Origin: an uncultured Amaricoccus sp.
GTDB lineage: Bacteria; Pseudomonadota; Alphaproteobacteria; Rhodobacterales; Rhodobacteraceae
Direction of reading: 5' to 3'
Assembly (NCBI RefSeq): GCF_937891315.1
Contig: NZ_CALAGI010000057.1
Span: 1 to 9,390 of the forward strand
DNA length: 9,390 nt
Position numbers and translations under genes: made by a program. The notes beneath the pieces are model-generated. The model did no database searches, had not been told where the DNA came from, and saw nothing but the letters and a program-made list of their open reading frames with translations. Shown here piece after piece: positions 1 through 7,589 of the stretch (position 1 is its first letter; the number at the start of each line of letters is the position of its first letter).

Positions 1-448
1 GGCCGGTCGCCATCGGCTCATGCACCGACTGGCGCGGGATGATGCCGGGGGCCTTTACGTCGGCGATTCGGCGCTCCGTCGCGGCGACCGGACCCTTGCC
101 GTCGATCGGATTGCCGAGCGCGTCGACAACGCGGCCGAGCAGGCCCTTGCCGACCGGCACGTCCACGATCGACTTCGTGCGCTTCACCACGTCGCCTTCG
201 CCGATCTCGCGGTCCGACCCGAAGATCACGACGCCGACATTGTCGACTTCGAGGTTCAGGGTCATGCCGCGGATGCCGCCCGGGAACTCGACCATCTCGC
301 CGGCCTGGACATTGTCGAGCCCGTGGACACGGGCGATGCCGTCCCCCACGGACAGCACGCGACCCACTTCCGCGACCTCGGCCTCCTGGCCGAAATTCTT
401 GATCTGTTCCTTGAGGATCGCGGAGATCTCAGCGGCTTGGATCGACAT
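1..448 (-). CDS. atpA: F1 ATP synthase subunit alpha, N-terminal part (cut by window start)
   Basis: Alpha forms the alpha3-beta3 hexamer of F1 and carries the non-catalytic nucleotide sites of the H+-transporting ATP synthase on the inner face of the cytoplasmic membrane. About 149 codons are present. They begin MSIQAAEISAILKEQIKNF and run through the N-terminal beta-barrel (VGRVLSVGDGIARV near residues 27-40, GMTLNLE, GSDREIGEGD) into GLLGRVVDALGNPIDGKGP, typical of alpha subunits. The window ends before the Walker A loop, so nucleotide-binding residues cannot be checked. The ATG at 446-448 overlaps the atpH stop by one base (TAATG). A strong ribosome binding site, AAGAGG, lies seven bases upstream inside the last atpH codons, which suggests translational coupling. 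The identification is secure from family knowledge; only the C-terminal three quarters are unseen. Confidence 0.97.
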   Translation of the reverse strand, partial: MSIQAAEISAILKEQIKNFGQEAEVAEVGRVLSVGDGIARVHGLDNVQAGEMVEFPGGIRGMTLNLEVDNVGVVIFGSDREIGEGDVVKRTKSIVDVPVGKGLLGRVVDALGNPIDGKGPVAATERRIADVKAPGIIPRQSVHEPMATG

Positions 449-1008
449 TATCCGACCTCTTTCATGACATTCTGGAGATTGGCGAGCTTGGCGCGGATCG
501 AGGTATCGATCATGCGGGACCCGACCTTGACCACGAGGCCGCCGATCAGGCTTTCGTCAACAGTGACATCGAGCTTCACGTCCCGGCCGACGCTGGCCTT
601 GAGCGTGTCGGCCAGCGCCTGGGTCTGGGCCTGGGTGAGCGGCTTCGCCGCCGTCACCTCGGCCGTCACCTCGCCGCGCGCGTCGGCGATCAGGGCGCGG
701 ACCCCGGCGATCAGACCCGGCACGACGAAGAGCCGGCGATTCTGAGCCATGAGCAGCAGGGTATTGGTAACGGCGGGACCAAGGTCCATCTTCCCGGCGA
801 GGGCGCGGATGGCGTTACCCTGGTCCTCACGGCTGAATACCGGCGAGGCGATCATGTCGCGAAGGTCCGCGCTGCCGTCGAGGGCGGTCTGGACGGTCGC
901 GAGATCCGCCTCCACCTTGTCGAGCTGACCGCTTTCCTTTGCGATCTCGAATAGCGCCGTGGCGTAGCGTCCCGCGACGCCCGAGGTCAGAGATGCTGAG
1001 CTGGCCAC
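448..1008 (-). CDS. atpH: F1 ATP synthase subunit delta
   Basis: Delta (OSCP family) is the stator piece that holds the top of F1 to the peripheral stalk b subunits. The protein shows the N-terminal helical domain (GVAGRYATALFEIAKESGQL) and the C-terminal delta signature around VDESLIGGLVVKVGSRMID, followed by the usual basic end (RAKLANLQNVMKEVG). Two GTG starts are in frame, at 1014 and 1008. I chose 1008 because GAAAGGG sits about five bases before it, whereas that motif touches the 1014 codon; the result is 186 aa, a common length for this family. If 1014 is used the protein is 188 aa. It is the first gene of the F1 operon and is followed by atpA with a one-base overlap. A minus-strand promoter candidate lies at 1105-1133. 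No F0 genes precede it, as is usual in alphaproteobacteria. Confidence 0.95.
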   Translation of the reverse strand: MASSASLTSGVAGRYATALFEIAKESGQLDKVEADLATVQTALDGSADLRDMIASPVFSREDQGNAIRALAGKMDLGPAVTNTLLLMAQNRRLFVVPGLIAGVRALIADARGEVTAEVTAAKPLTQAQTQALADTLKASVGRDVKLDVTVDESLIGGLVVKVGSRMIDTSIRAKLANLQNVMKEVG

Positions 1009-1104
1009 GACCACCCTTTCGTTCTCGGCTAAATCCGCCCCCCACGAGCGGCCCGTGTGTCACTCTGGCGGCAAAGCTGCGCGCACCCAAGTGAAATCGG
1101 CGCG

Positions 1105-1133
1105 GTGATAGCAGAGGGATCGCTGGGTGGCAA
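1105..1133 (-). promoter_or_regulatory. Candidate sigma-70 promoter of the atpHA... operon
   Basis: Reading the minus strand, TTGCCA (1133-1128) and TATCAC (1110-1105) are separated by exactly 17 bases, and a TG dinucleotide one base before the -10 makes it extended (TGC-TATCAC). The -35 matches consensus at 5 of 6 positions and the -10 at 4 of 6. The predicted start is near 1098, leaving an untranslated leader of about 90 bases before atpH. This is seen in sequence only; the transcription start is inferred. Confidence 0.55.
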
Positions 1134-1165
1134 TACATTGCGCCCGGTTCGGAGCAGGTTCCGTG

Positions 1166-1199
1166 AGCGGCCATTCGCATGGCCCCGCTTCATTTTTTC
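1166..1199 (+). terminator. Terminator-like hairpin oriented to the plus strand
   Basis: AGCGGCCAT (1166-1174) pairs with ATGG plus CCGCT (1179-1189) with a two-base bulge and a TCGC loop. TTCA and six T (1194-1199) follow on the plus strand. This has the form of an intrinsic terminator for plus-strand RNA, yet both flanking genes (atpH and the methyltransferase) run on the minus strand. In the minus direction the hairpin is preceded by an A-run and has no T-run behind it, so it could act only weakly as the methyltransferase terminator. Confidence 0.4.
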
Positions 1200-1208
1200 G
1201 GATCCCGT

Positions 1209-2012
1209 TCACGAGGCCCTCACGAACCCGGCATCGGGCCGGAGTCGATCGCGATTCCGGCTGACGACGGGTTCGGGTTTTGGCCGGGCGAGTCCGCCGA
1301 GAACATCGAGCGGGCCGGGCACGGCGGCGGGGGCGCCTTCGGCCGGCGGGCGGGCATAGACCTGCTTCGAAGCCTCCACCAGCAGGGCGCCGGCCATGAA
1401 CTGCGGATCGAACCGTCGCCCCAGCCGTTCCCAGAACTGCGCGGTCTGCAGCCAGAATCGGCGGTGCGACGGAGGAGCATAGAGCGCCGCCGCGTGCCGT
1501 TCCGGGACGAAGCGGGATTTGACGAGCTGCTTCTCGAGCTGGCCGAAGCTGTACGGCCGGCCATAGCCGAAGGGTGTGACGTCACGTCGCGCCCAGATGC
1601 CGGCGCGATTCGGGACGATGAAGAGCACCCGTCCGCCCGGCGCCAGGACGCGCCAGAGCTCGGCGAGGAGCGCGTCCGGGCTCTCGCAGGTCTCGAGCCC
1701 GTGCGCGACGATCAGGCGATCGACGGTGCCGGCGGCGATCGGCCAGCGGGTTTCCTCGACCAGCGAGCTGACATTGGCACCGCCGGGCGGCCAGGGCATC
1801 ACCCCCTGCTGGGCCGGCATCAGCGCCAGCACGCGACGCGCGTCGTTGAGGAACGGCCGCAGCACGGGGGCCGCGAAGCCGAAACCGACCACGGTCATGC
1901 CGCGCGTGTCGGGCCAGAGCCGCCGCAAGGCCTGCTGCAAGCTCCGCTGCGTCGAGCGCCCGAGCTTGGTTCGGTAGTAGAAGGCGCGCAGGTCGAGCAC
2001 ATCCAGATGCAT
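1209..2012 (-). CDS. Class I SAM-dependent methyltransferase (Methyltransf_11-like), substrate unknown
   Basis: A 267-aa cytosolic protein with the class I methyltransferase layout. The SAM-binding first strand and glycine loop is VVGFGFAAP (residues 41-49). The strand-4 region is DRLIVAHGLE (98-107). It is followed by LWRVLAPGGRVLFIVPNRAG (119-138), the post-IV pattern common to Methyltransf_11 proteins. A conserved-looking C-terminal part follows (GRPYSFGQLEKQL), then a proline- and alanine-rich tail after residue 220 with no recognisable domain. The start ATG at 2012 gives MHLDVLDLRAFYY, which resembles the N-terminus of alphaproteobacterial homologues as I recall them; the ribosome binding site is weak. 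The gene is divergent from gloB with 92 bases between start codons. The methyl acceptor cannot be named; neighbourhood with gloB does not prove a shared pathway. Confidence 0.88.
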   Translation of the reverse strand: MHLDVLDLRAFYYRTKLGRSTQRSLQQALRRLWPDTRGMTVVGFGFAAPVLRPFLNDARRVLALMPAQQGVMPWPPGGANVSSLVEETRWPIAAGTVDRLIVAHGLETCESPDALLAELWRVLAPGGRVLFIVPNRAGIWARRDVTPFGYGRPYSFGQLEKQLVKSRFVPERHAAALYAPPSHRRFWLQTAQFWERLGRRFDPQFMAGALLVEASKQVYARPPAEGAPAAVPGPLDVLGGLARPKPEPVVSRNRDRLRPDAGFVRAS

Positions 2013-2064
2013 TGCGCCAAACTAGCCGATCCGACAGACTGGCGCCAAGGCAATCGCAAGGTGG

Positions 2065-2083
2065 CCGGCCGCGGGGCGGCCGG
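2065..2083. other. Perfect GC-rich hairpin in the gloB leader / divergent promoter region
   Basis: CCGGCCGC (2065-2072) and GCGGCCGG (2076-2083) are exact reverse complements with a GGG loop. The hairpin ends ten bases before the G-rich ribosome binding site of gloB (2093-2099) and lies in the 92-base gap shared with the divergent methyltransferase gene. It may be mRNA leader structure or simply GC-rich spacer. I see no convincing -10/-35 pair for either gene in this gap. Confidence 0.35.
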
Positions 2084-2104
2084 GCGGGCGCGGGGGGGAT
2101 CGGG

Positions 2105-2872
2105 ATGGGGCTGGAAATCGTCGTCGTGCCCTGCTTGCGGGACAACTACGCCTATCTGCTGCGCGATGTCGCCGGGCGGCGCGTGGCCGTGGTGGACGCG
2201 CCGGAACCGAAGCCGATCGAGGAGGCGCTGGCGGCGCGGGGCTGGACGCTCGACATGATCCTGATCACCCACCATCACGCCGACCATATCGACGGGGTCG
2301 ACGCGCTGCGCGAGACCTACGGCGCCACGGTCGTGGGCGCGGCCGCCGACCGGCGCCGGCTGCCCGCGCTCGATATCGCCGTCGAGGACGGCGATACGGT
2401 GGCGGTCGGTGCGAGCATGGGCGAGGTCATCGACGTGCCGGGCCATACGGTCGGGCATGTCGCCTATTATTTCGCGGGGGCCGGAGCGCTGTTCTCGGCC
2501 GACAGCCTGATGATCATGGGATGCGGCCGGCTGTTCGAGGGCACGGCGGACCAGATGTGGCGCAGCCTGTCGCGGATGGCGGCGCTGCCCGGCGAGACGC
2601 GGGTCTATTCCGGGCATGAATACGCCCAGGCCAACACCCGCTTCGCACTCTCCATCGACGGTGACAATCCGGCCCTCGCCGCGCGCGCGGCCGAGATCGA
2701 GGCGGCCCGGGCGAACGGTTCGCCGACGGTGCCGGCGCGGCTCGATCTGGAGCTTGCGACCAATCCTTTCCTGCGGGCGCGAGATCCGGCCTTGAAAGCG
2801 CGGCTCGGCCTGCCCAATTCGCCTGATGCCCAAGTTTTCGCCGAGATCCGGAAGCGCAAGGATGCTTACTGA
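2105..2872 (+). CDS. gloB: Hydroxyacylglutathione hydrolase (glyoxalase II)
   Basis: This enzyme hydrolyses S-D-lactoylglutathione to D-lactate and glutathione, the second step of methylglyoxal detoxification in the cytosol. The 255-aa protein has the metallo-beta-lactamase fold. The THHHADH motif at residues 55-61 supplies the two-metal site (H56, H58, D60, H61), with H114 in PGHT, D133 in SADS and H171 in SGHEY. GCGRLFEG (139-146) and the C-terminal glyoxalase II domain with TNPFLRARDP (219-228) separate it from general lactamase-fold hydrolases. All expected metal ligands are present, so it should be active. I chose ATG 2105 because the protein then starts MGLEIVVVPCLRDNYAYL like the family and has a G-run ribosome binding site; an upstream in-frame ATG at 2012 would add 31 residues of low-complexity sequence. 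No gloA is in the window. Confidence 0.96.
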   Translation: MGLEIVVVPCLRDNYAYLLRDVAGRRVAVVDAPEPKPIEEALAARGWTLDMILITHHHADHIDGVDALRETYGATVVGAAADRRRLPALDIAVEDGDTVAVGASMGEVIDVPGHTVGHVAYYFAGAGALFSADSLMIMGCGRLFEGTADQMWRSLSRMAALPGETRVYSGHEYAQANTRFALSIDGDNPALAARAAEIEAARANGSPTVPARLDLELATNPFLRARDPALKARLGLPNSPDAQVFAEIRKRKDAY

Positions 2873-2897
2873 GCACTTGCAGCAACACTCCGGAAAT

Positions 2898-2924
2898 CCC
2901 CGAGGCGGGGCCTGCATTTTTTTT
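2898..2924 (+). terminator. Probable intrinsic terminator of gloB
   Basis: Twenty-five bases after the gloB stop, CCCCG (2898-2902) and CGGGG (2906-2910) form a short GC stem with an AGG loop. Six bases later there is a run of eight T (2917-2924). An alternative stem, AGGC/GCCT (2903-2913), lies closer to the T-run. The stem is short, but the T-run is exceptional for this GC-rich sequence, so termination here before the clpA leader is likely. Confidence 0.55.
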
Positions 2925-3020
2925 GCGCTTTGAGCCGCGGGCCGGCATACTGGCCCTTGAAGCGCGTGGAATAAAACCGAAGTTTAACAGGTAACGGGTA
3001 AGACTGAAGTTCCTTGCCCG

Positions 3021-3039
3021 CGTCGGCTGCCCGCCGACG
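3021..3039 (+). other. Stem-loop in the clpA mRNA leader
   Basis: CGTCGGC (3021-3027) pairs perfectly with GCCGACG (3033-3039) around a TGCCC loop; CC before and GG after can extend it past a one-base bulge. It ends ten bases before the clpA ribosome binding site GGAAGG (3049-3054). Because it does not cover the binding site it is more likely a stability or spacing element than a simple temperature switch, though this is inference. Confidence 0.4.
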
Positions 3040-3063
3040 GGTTCAGACGGAAGGACGCGGACT

Positions 3064-5388
<2,325 letters not shown>

Positions 5389-5431
5389 GGCGCGTTCCGG
5401 GCTCGGCCCGGGCGGCGCGAGACGGATCAAG

Positions 5432-5467
5432 CTCCCCTGACCGGCGACGGTCGGGGGAGTTTTTTTT
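5432..5467 (+). terminator. Strong intrinsic terminator of clpA
   Basis: CTCCCCTGACC (5432-5442) pairs with GGTCGGGGGAG (5449-5459), an 11-bp stem with one G-T wobble and a GGCGAC loop. Eight T (5460-5467) follow immediately. It lies 43 bases after the clpA stop. Confidence 0.93.
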
Positions 5468-5534
5468 GTGGACGGCGATGCGCCGGCCGGAGTCCGGCTC
5501 GGGGGTTCAATGAACGCGGGATTTCGGAGCGGCG

Positions 5535-5557
5535 CCCGGTCAGAGACCCGGTCAGAG
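5535..5557. repeat. Tandem 12-bp repeat between convergent clpA and the DUF2794 gene
   Basis: CCCGGTCAGAG occurs at 5535-5545 and again at 5547-5557, one base apart. The pair is bracketed by GGCGCC at 5531-5536 and 5562-5567, so that on the minus strand GGCGCCC and GGGCGCC can close a 7-bp stem just after the DUF2794 stop. There is no T-run, so a terminator role for the minus gene is possible but weak. The rest of 5468-5568 shows nothing else. Confidence 0.5.
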
Positions 5558-5568
5558 TTGGGGCGCCA

Positions 5569-5904
5569 TCAGATCGCGCGGATCAGCTTCTTCTCCAGCA
5601 CGCGCAGCACGGAGGCGAGGTCATTGCCGCGCTTGAGCACGCGGCCGTCCATGCCGATCACCGCGTAGATCCCCTGCCGGCCAAGGCGGGGGCGCTTCTC
5701 GATCCGATAGAGCGGATGCTCGGCGGTGTGCCGGAAGACGGCGAAGACCGCGGCCTCGCGCAGCATCGAGATGCCGTAGTCGCGCCAGAGCCCGGCGGCG
5801 ACCATGCGCCCATAGAGGCCGAGGATGGCCGACAGCTCCACGCGATGAAAGCTGACCTGATCGGGGAGGCGAGGAAAGGGCGCGATCTCGGCACTCTGGT
5901 CCAT
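5569..5904 (-). CDS. DUF2794 domain protein, function unknown
   Basis: A 111-aa protein, basic near its C-terminus, that I recognise as the DUF2794 family, known mainly from alphaproteobacteria. Characteristic stretches are VSFHRVELSAILGLYGRMVA (18-37), WRDYGISM followed by VFAVFRHTAEHPLYRIEKRP, and GIYAVIGMDGRVLKRGNDL (78-96), ending LEKKLIRAI. There is no signal peptide and no membrane segment, so it is likely cytosolic. I chose ATG 5904 from family length; the reading frame stays open upstream, but that sequence overlaps hspQ and does not look like this family. No Shine-Dalgarno precedes the ATG, and a promoter candidate ends six bases before it, pointing to a leaderless mRNA. It lies 124 bases after hspQ on the same strand. 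No biochemical role is known to me. Confidence 0.85.
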   Translation of the reverse strand: MDQSAEIAPFPRLPDQVSFHRVELSAILGLYGRMVAAGLWRDYGISMLREAAVFAVFRHTAEHPLYRIEKRPRLGRQGIYAVIGMDGRVLKRGNDLASVLRVLEKKLIRAI

Positions 5905-5910
5905 CCCGAG

Positions 5911-5939
5911 ACAATGGGCGCGCCGCGCGGGTTTGGCAA
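5911..5939 (-). promoter_or_regulatory. Candidate promoter of the DUF2794 gene, placed for a leaderless transcript
   Basis: On the minus strand TTGCCA (5939-5934) and CATTGT (5916-5911) are 17 bases apart. The -35 matches 5 of 6 and the -10 only 3 of 6. The -10 ends six bases before the ATG at 5904, so transcription would start at or next to the start codon. The -35 hexamer is the same as that proposed for the atp operon. Confidence 0.35.
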
Positions 5940-6028
5940 GCGGCTCCCGGATCGTTCGGGCCGCGCTGGTTAATCGGCGCCCGAGGTGACCCGCGTCCGA
6001 CTCCGGGACGCCGGCTCCGGGGCGCCGG

Positions 6029-6358
6029 TCAATGCAGATGGCCGTCCATGTCGTAGCGGCCGCCTTCGAGCAGCGGGCCGAACATCTCGGCGACCTCCGG
6101 ATGATCCACCGGCTCGCCCGAATCGTCGCGGACAAGGTTCTGTTCCGACACATAGGCCACGTAGTACGAGGTCTCGTTCTCGGCGAGCAGATGGTAGAAC
6201 GGCTGGTCCTTGCGCGGCCGGCTGTCTTCGGGGATCGACTCCCACCATTCGTCGGTATTGCTGAACGTGGGATCGACGTCGAAGATCACGCCGCGAAACG
6301 GGTGAACCCGATGCCGAACGACCTGGCCGACGGTGAATTTTGCCGAGGCGGTAAGCAT
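6029..6358 (-). CDS. hspQ: Heat shock protein HspQ (YccV-like)
   Basis: A 109-aa small cytosolic protein of the HspQ/YccV family, whose members were first noted as hemimethylated-DNA-binding proteins and later linked to protein quality control as an adaptor-like enhancer of Lon degradation. The whole family core is present: VGQVVRHRVHPFRGVIFDVDP (11-30, beta-barrel start), DEWWESIPEDSRPRKDQPFYHL (residues 36-57) and YYVAYVSEQNLV (65-76), then an acidic tail ending GGRYDMDGHLH. I chose ATG 6358 because MLTASAKFTVGQ matches family starts; a longer open frame upstream has no family similarity. AGG lies ten bases before the ATG. A near-consensus sigma-70 promoter is at 6392-6420. A sigma-32 site was not recognised, so heat induction is not shown by sequence. 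It is convergent with clpA across the DUF2794 gene. Confidence 0.94.
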   Translation of the reverse strand: MLTASAKFTVGQVVRHRVHPFRGVIFDVDPTFSNTDEWWESIPEDSRPRKDQPFYHLLAENETSYYVAYVSEQNLVRDDSGEPVDHPEVAEMFGPLLEGGRYDMDGHLH

Positions 6359-6391
6359 GGCCGCGAACCTGTCAAGACTAGAGTGCAGCGC

Positions 6392-6420
6392 ATCATACAG
6401 AGCGGTTGACTTTATGTCCA
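6392..6420 (-). promoter_or_regulatory. Near-consensus sigma-70 promoter of hspQ
   Basis: On the minus strand TGGACA (6420-6415) and TATGAT (6397-6392) stand 17 bases apart; each matches the sigma-70 consensus at 5 of 6 positions. The predicted start near 6385 gives a leader of about 27 bases. This is the best promoter in the window. Confidence 0.7.
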
Positions 6421-6430
6421 CAACACGGGC

Positions 6431-6455
6431 AAGCCCGACCCGCGCGGTCGGGCTT
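6431..6455. other. Perfect 10-bp inverted repeat between hspQ and the permease gene
   Basis: AAGCCCGACC (6431-6440) and GGTCGGGCTT (6446-6455) are exact reverse complements with a CGCGC loop. The element lies just upstream of the hspQ -35 and 22-28 bases before the permease start. Only short T or A runs flank it, so it is a weak terminator in either direction. It could be an operator, an insulating terminator between divergent units, or a leader hairpin of the permease mRNA. Confidence 0.55.
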
Positions 6456-6482
6456 TCCGCGGCGGCAGTGACGGAAATGTCG

Positions 6483-7367
6483 ATGGCCCTGATCCTCCAG
6501 GTATTCCAGATCGTCGCCCCGGTCTTCCTGCTCGCCGCCATCGGCTACGCCTGGGTCCGGGGCCTCGGCTGGAACTACGATGTCGAATTCGTGACCCGCC
6601 TGTCGATGACCCTGTCGGTGCCGTGCCTGATCTTCATGGCATTGACCCGGTCGAAGGTCGATCCCGCCCTCCTGCGCGACACGGTGCTGGCCTCGCTGCT
6701 GGCCTATGTGCTCGTCGGCCTGATCGCCTGGGGCCTGGTGCGCGCGCTCGGCCTCGACGCGCAGACCTACTGGGCGCCGATCACCTTCGGCAATACCGGC
6801 AATCTCGGCCTGCCGATCGCGCTCTTCGCTTTTGGCCAGCTCGGGTTCGACCTCGCCGTCGTCGTCTTCGCGGTGATGGCGATCCTGTCCTTCACCTTCG
6901 GGGTCTGGGTGGTGGCCGGCGGCGGCTCGCCCGCGCGGGCGATCCGCGAGCCGCTGGTCTGGGGCACGGTGCTCGGCTCGGTCTTTCTGGTTCTGGGCTG
7001 GCATGTGCCGGTCTGGCTCGGCTCGGCGCTCGATCTCGTCGGGCAGATGGCGATTCCGCTGATGCTGATCACGCTCGGCGTCGCCATCTCGCGCCTGCGG
7101 CCGCGGGCGCTGGGGCGGGCCTTCTGGCTCTGCGTCGTGAAACTCGCGCTCTGCACGGCGGCGCCGCTGGCGATCGGTCTCCTGCTCGGCCTGTCGCGCC
7201 TGCCGCTCGGGGTGCTGGTGTTGCAGCTCTCGACGCCGGTGGCCGTCACCTCCTACATGCTCGCCGCGAAGTACCAGGCGCGACCCGACGAGGTGGCGGG
7301 CCTCGTCGTCGTCTCGACCGCCATTTCGATGATTGCGATCCCCGCGACGCTCGCCTTCTTCATCTAG
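6483..7367 (+). CDS. AEC family transporter (auxin efflux carrier-like permease)
   Basis: A 294-aa inner-membrane protein of the AEC family (Mem_trans), secondary carriers that in bacteria include malonate, malate and other carboxylate transporters; the plant name does not imply auxin transport. I count about ten hydrophobic segments, starting at 4-24, 37-54, 66-87, then the conserved GNTGNLGLP loop (103-111), segments near 123-145, 158-172, 183-202, 212-236, 241-263 and 271-294. STPVAVTSYMLAAKY (250-264) is the second typical family motif at the mirrored position of the 5+5 fold. Two starts are possible: ATG 6477 and ATG 6483. I took 6483 because GGA at 6473-6475 is then seven bases away. 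The substrate cannot be predicted. A long stem-loop starts in the stop codon. No transported-substrate enzyme is next door. Confidence 0.92.
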   Translation: MALILQVFQIVAPVFLLAAIGYAWVRGLGWNYDVEFVTRLSMTLSVPCLIFMALTRSKVDPALLRDTVLASLLAYVLVGLIAWGLVRALGLDAQTYWAPITFGNTGNLGLPIALFAFGQLGFDLAVVVFAVMAILSFTFGVWVVAGGGSPARAIREPLVWGTVLGSVFLVLGWHVPVWLGSALDLVGQMAIPLMLITLGVAISRLRPRALGRAFWLCVVKLALCTAAPLAIGLLLGLSRLPLGVLVLQLSTPVAVTSYMLAAKYQARPDEVAGLVVVSTAISMIAIPATLAFFI

Positions 7368-7401
7368 AGCGGACGACCCGGCAGAGCCGGCTCGTCCGCT
7401 C
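7367..7401 (+). terminator. Long stem-loop beginning in the permease stop codon
   Basis: GAGCGGACGA (7367-7376) pairs with TCGTCCGCTC (7392-7401). Inside, after one C-C mismatch, CCGGC (7378-7382) pairs with GCCGG (7386-7390) around an AGA loop. The G of the TAG stop is the first base of the stem. No T-run follows, so this would be a T-less terminator, a 3' stability hairpin, or part of a dispersed palindromic repeat. Confidence 0.45.
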
Positions 7402-7418
7402 CAGAGTCCTGAATTCGC

Positions 7419-7462
7419 GCAATGTCTTGACCACCGGGCGATTCCGTCCGGTTGGACATTGC
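7419..7462. repeat. Imperfect palindrome after the permease gene
   Basis: GCAATGTC (7419-7426) and GACATTGC (7455-7462) are exact reverse complements. Between them ACCGG (7432-7436) and CCGGT (7448-7452) can pair again around a ten-base loop. It lies 17 bases after the stem-loop at 7367-7401. The arrangement resembles intergenic palindromic repeats of alphaproteobacteria, but copy number cannot be judged from one window. Confidence 0.4.
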
Positions 7463-7501
7463 TCTGATCGCGGCCGATGCGCGGGGACCGTGAGCTTCTG
7501 C

Positions 7502-7530
7502 TTGCAAAAAACTGGAATCCAGGCATTATC
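7502..7530 (+). promoter_or_regulatory. Candidate promoter of the SLT lipoprotein gene
   Basis: TTGCAA (7502-7507) and CATTAT (7524-7529) are 16 bases apart, each matching the sigma-70 consensus at 4 of 6. Predicted transcription starts near 7537, giving about 50 bases of leader before ATG 7590. This is moderate evidence only. Confidence 0.35.
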
Positions 7531-7589
7531 CGCTCGACACGTGCGACAAGACACGTTGAGCAGTCTTCGATCTGACAGGTTTCAATCGC

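Noticed and set aside
20..745. 241-codon plus-strand open frame over atpA and atpH
   Set aside because: It is antisense to two conserved F1 genes and shows no protein family features.
1895..2917. 340-codon minus-strand open frame opposite gloB
   Set aside because: Antisense shadow of gloB, which carries all metal ligands; it also crosses the gloB terminator.
2954..2985. Sigma-32-like CCCTTGAAG upstream of clpA
   Set aside because: The -35-like motif is good, but no heat-shock or sigma-70 -10 element stands at an acceptable distance, so a heat-shock promoter is not supported.
6406..6429. TTGACT as a permease promoter -35
   Set aside because: No -10 hexamer occurs 16-18 bases later; the sequence there is the arm of the inverted repeat.
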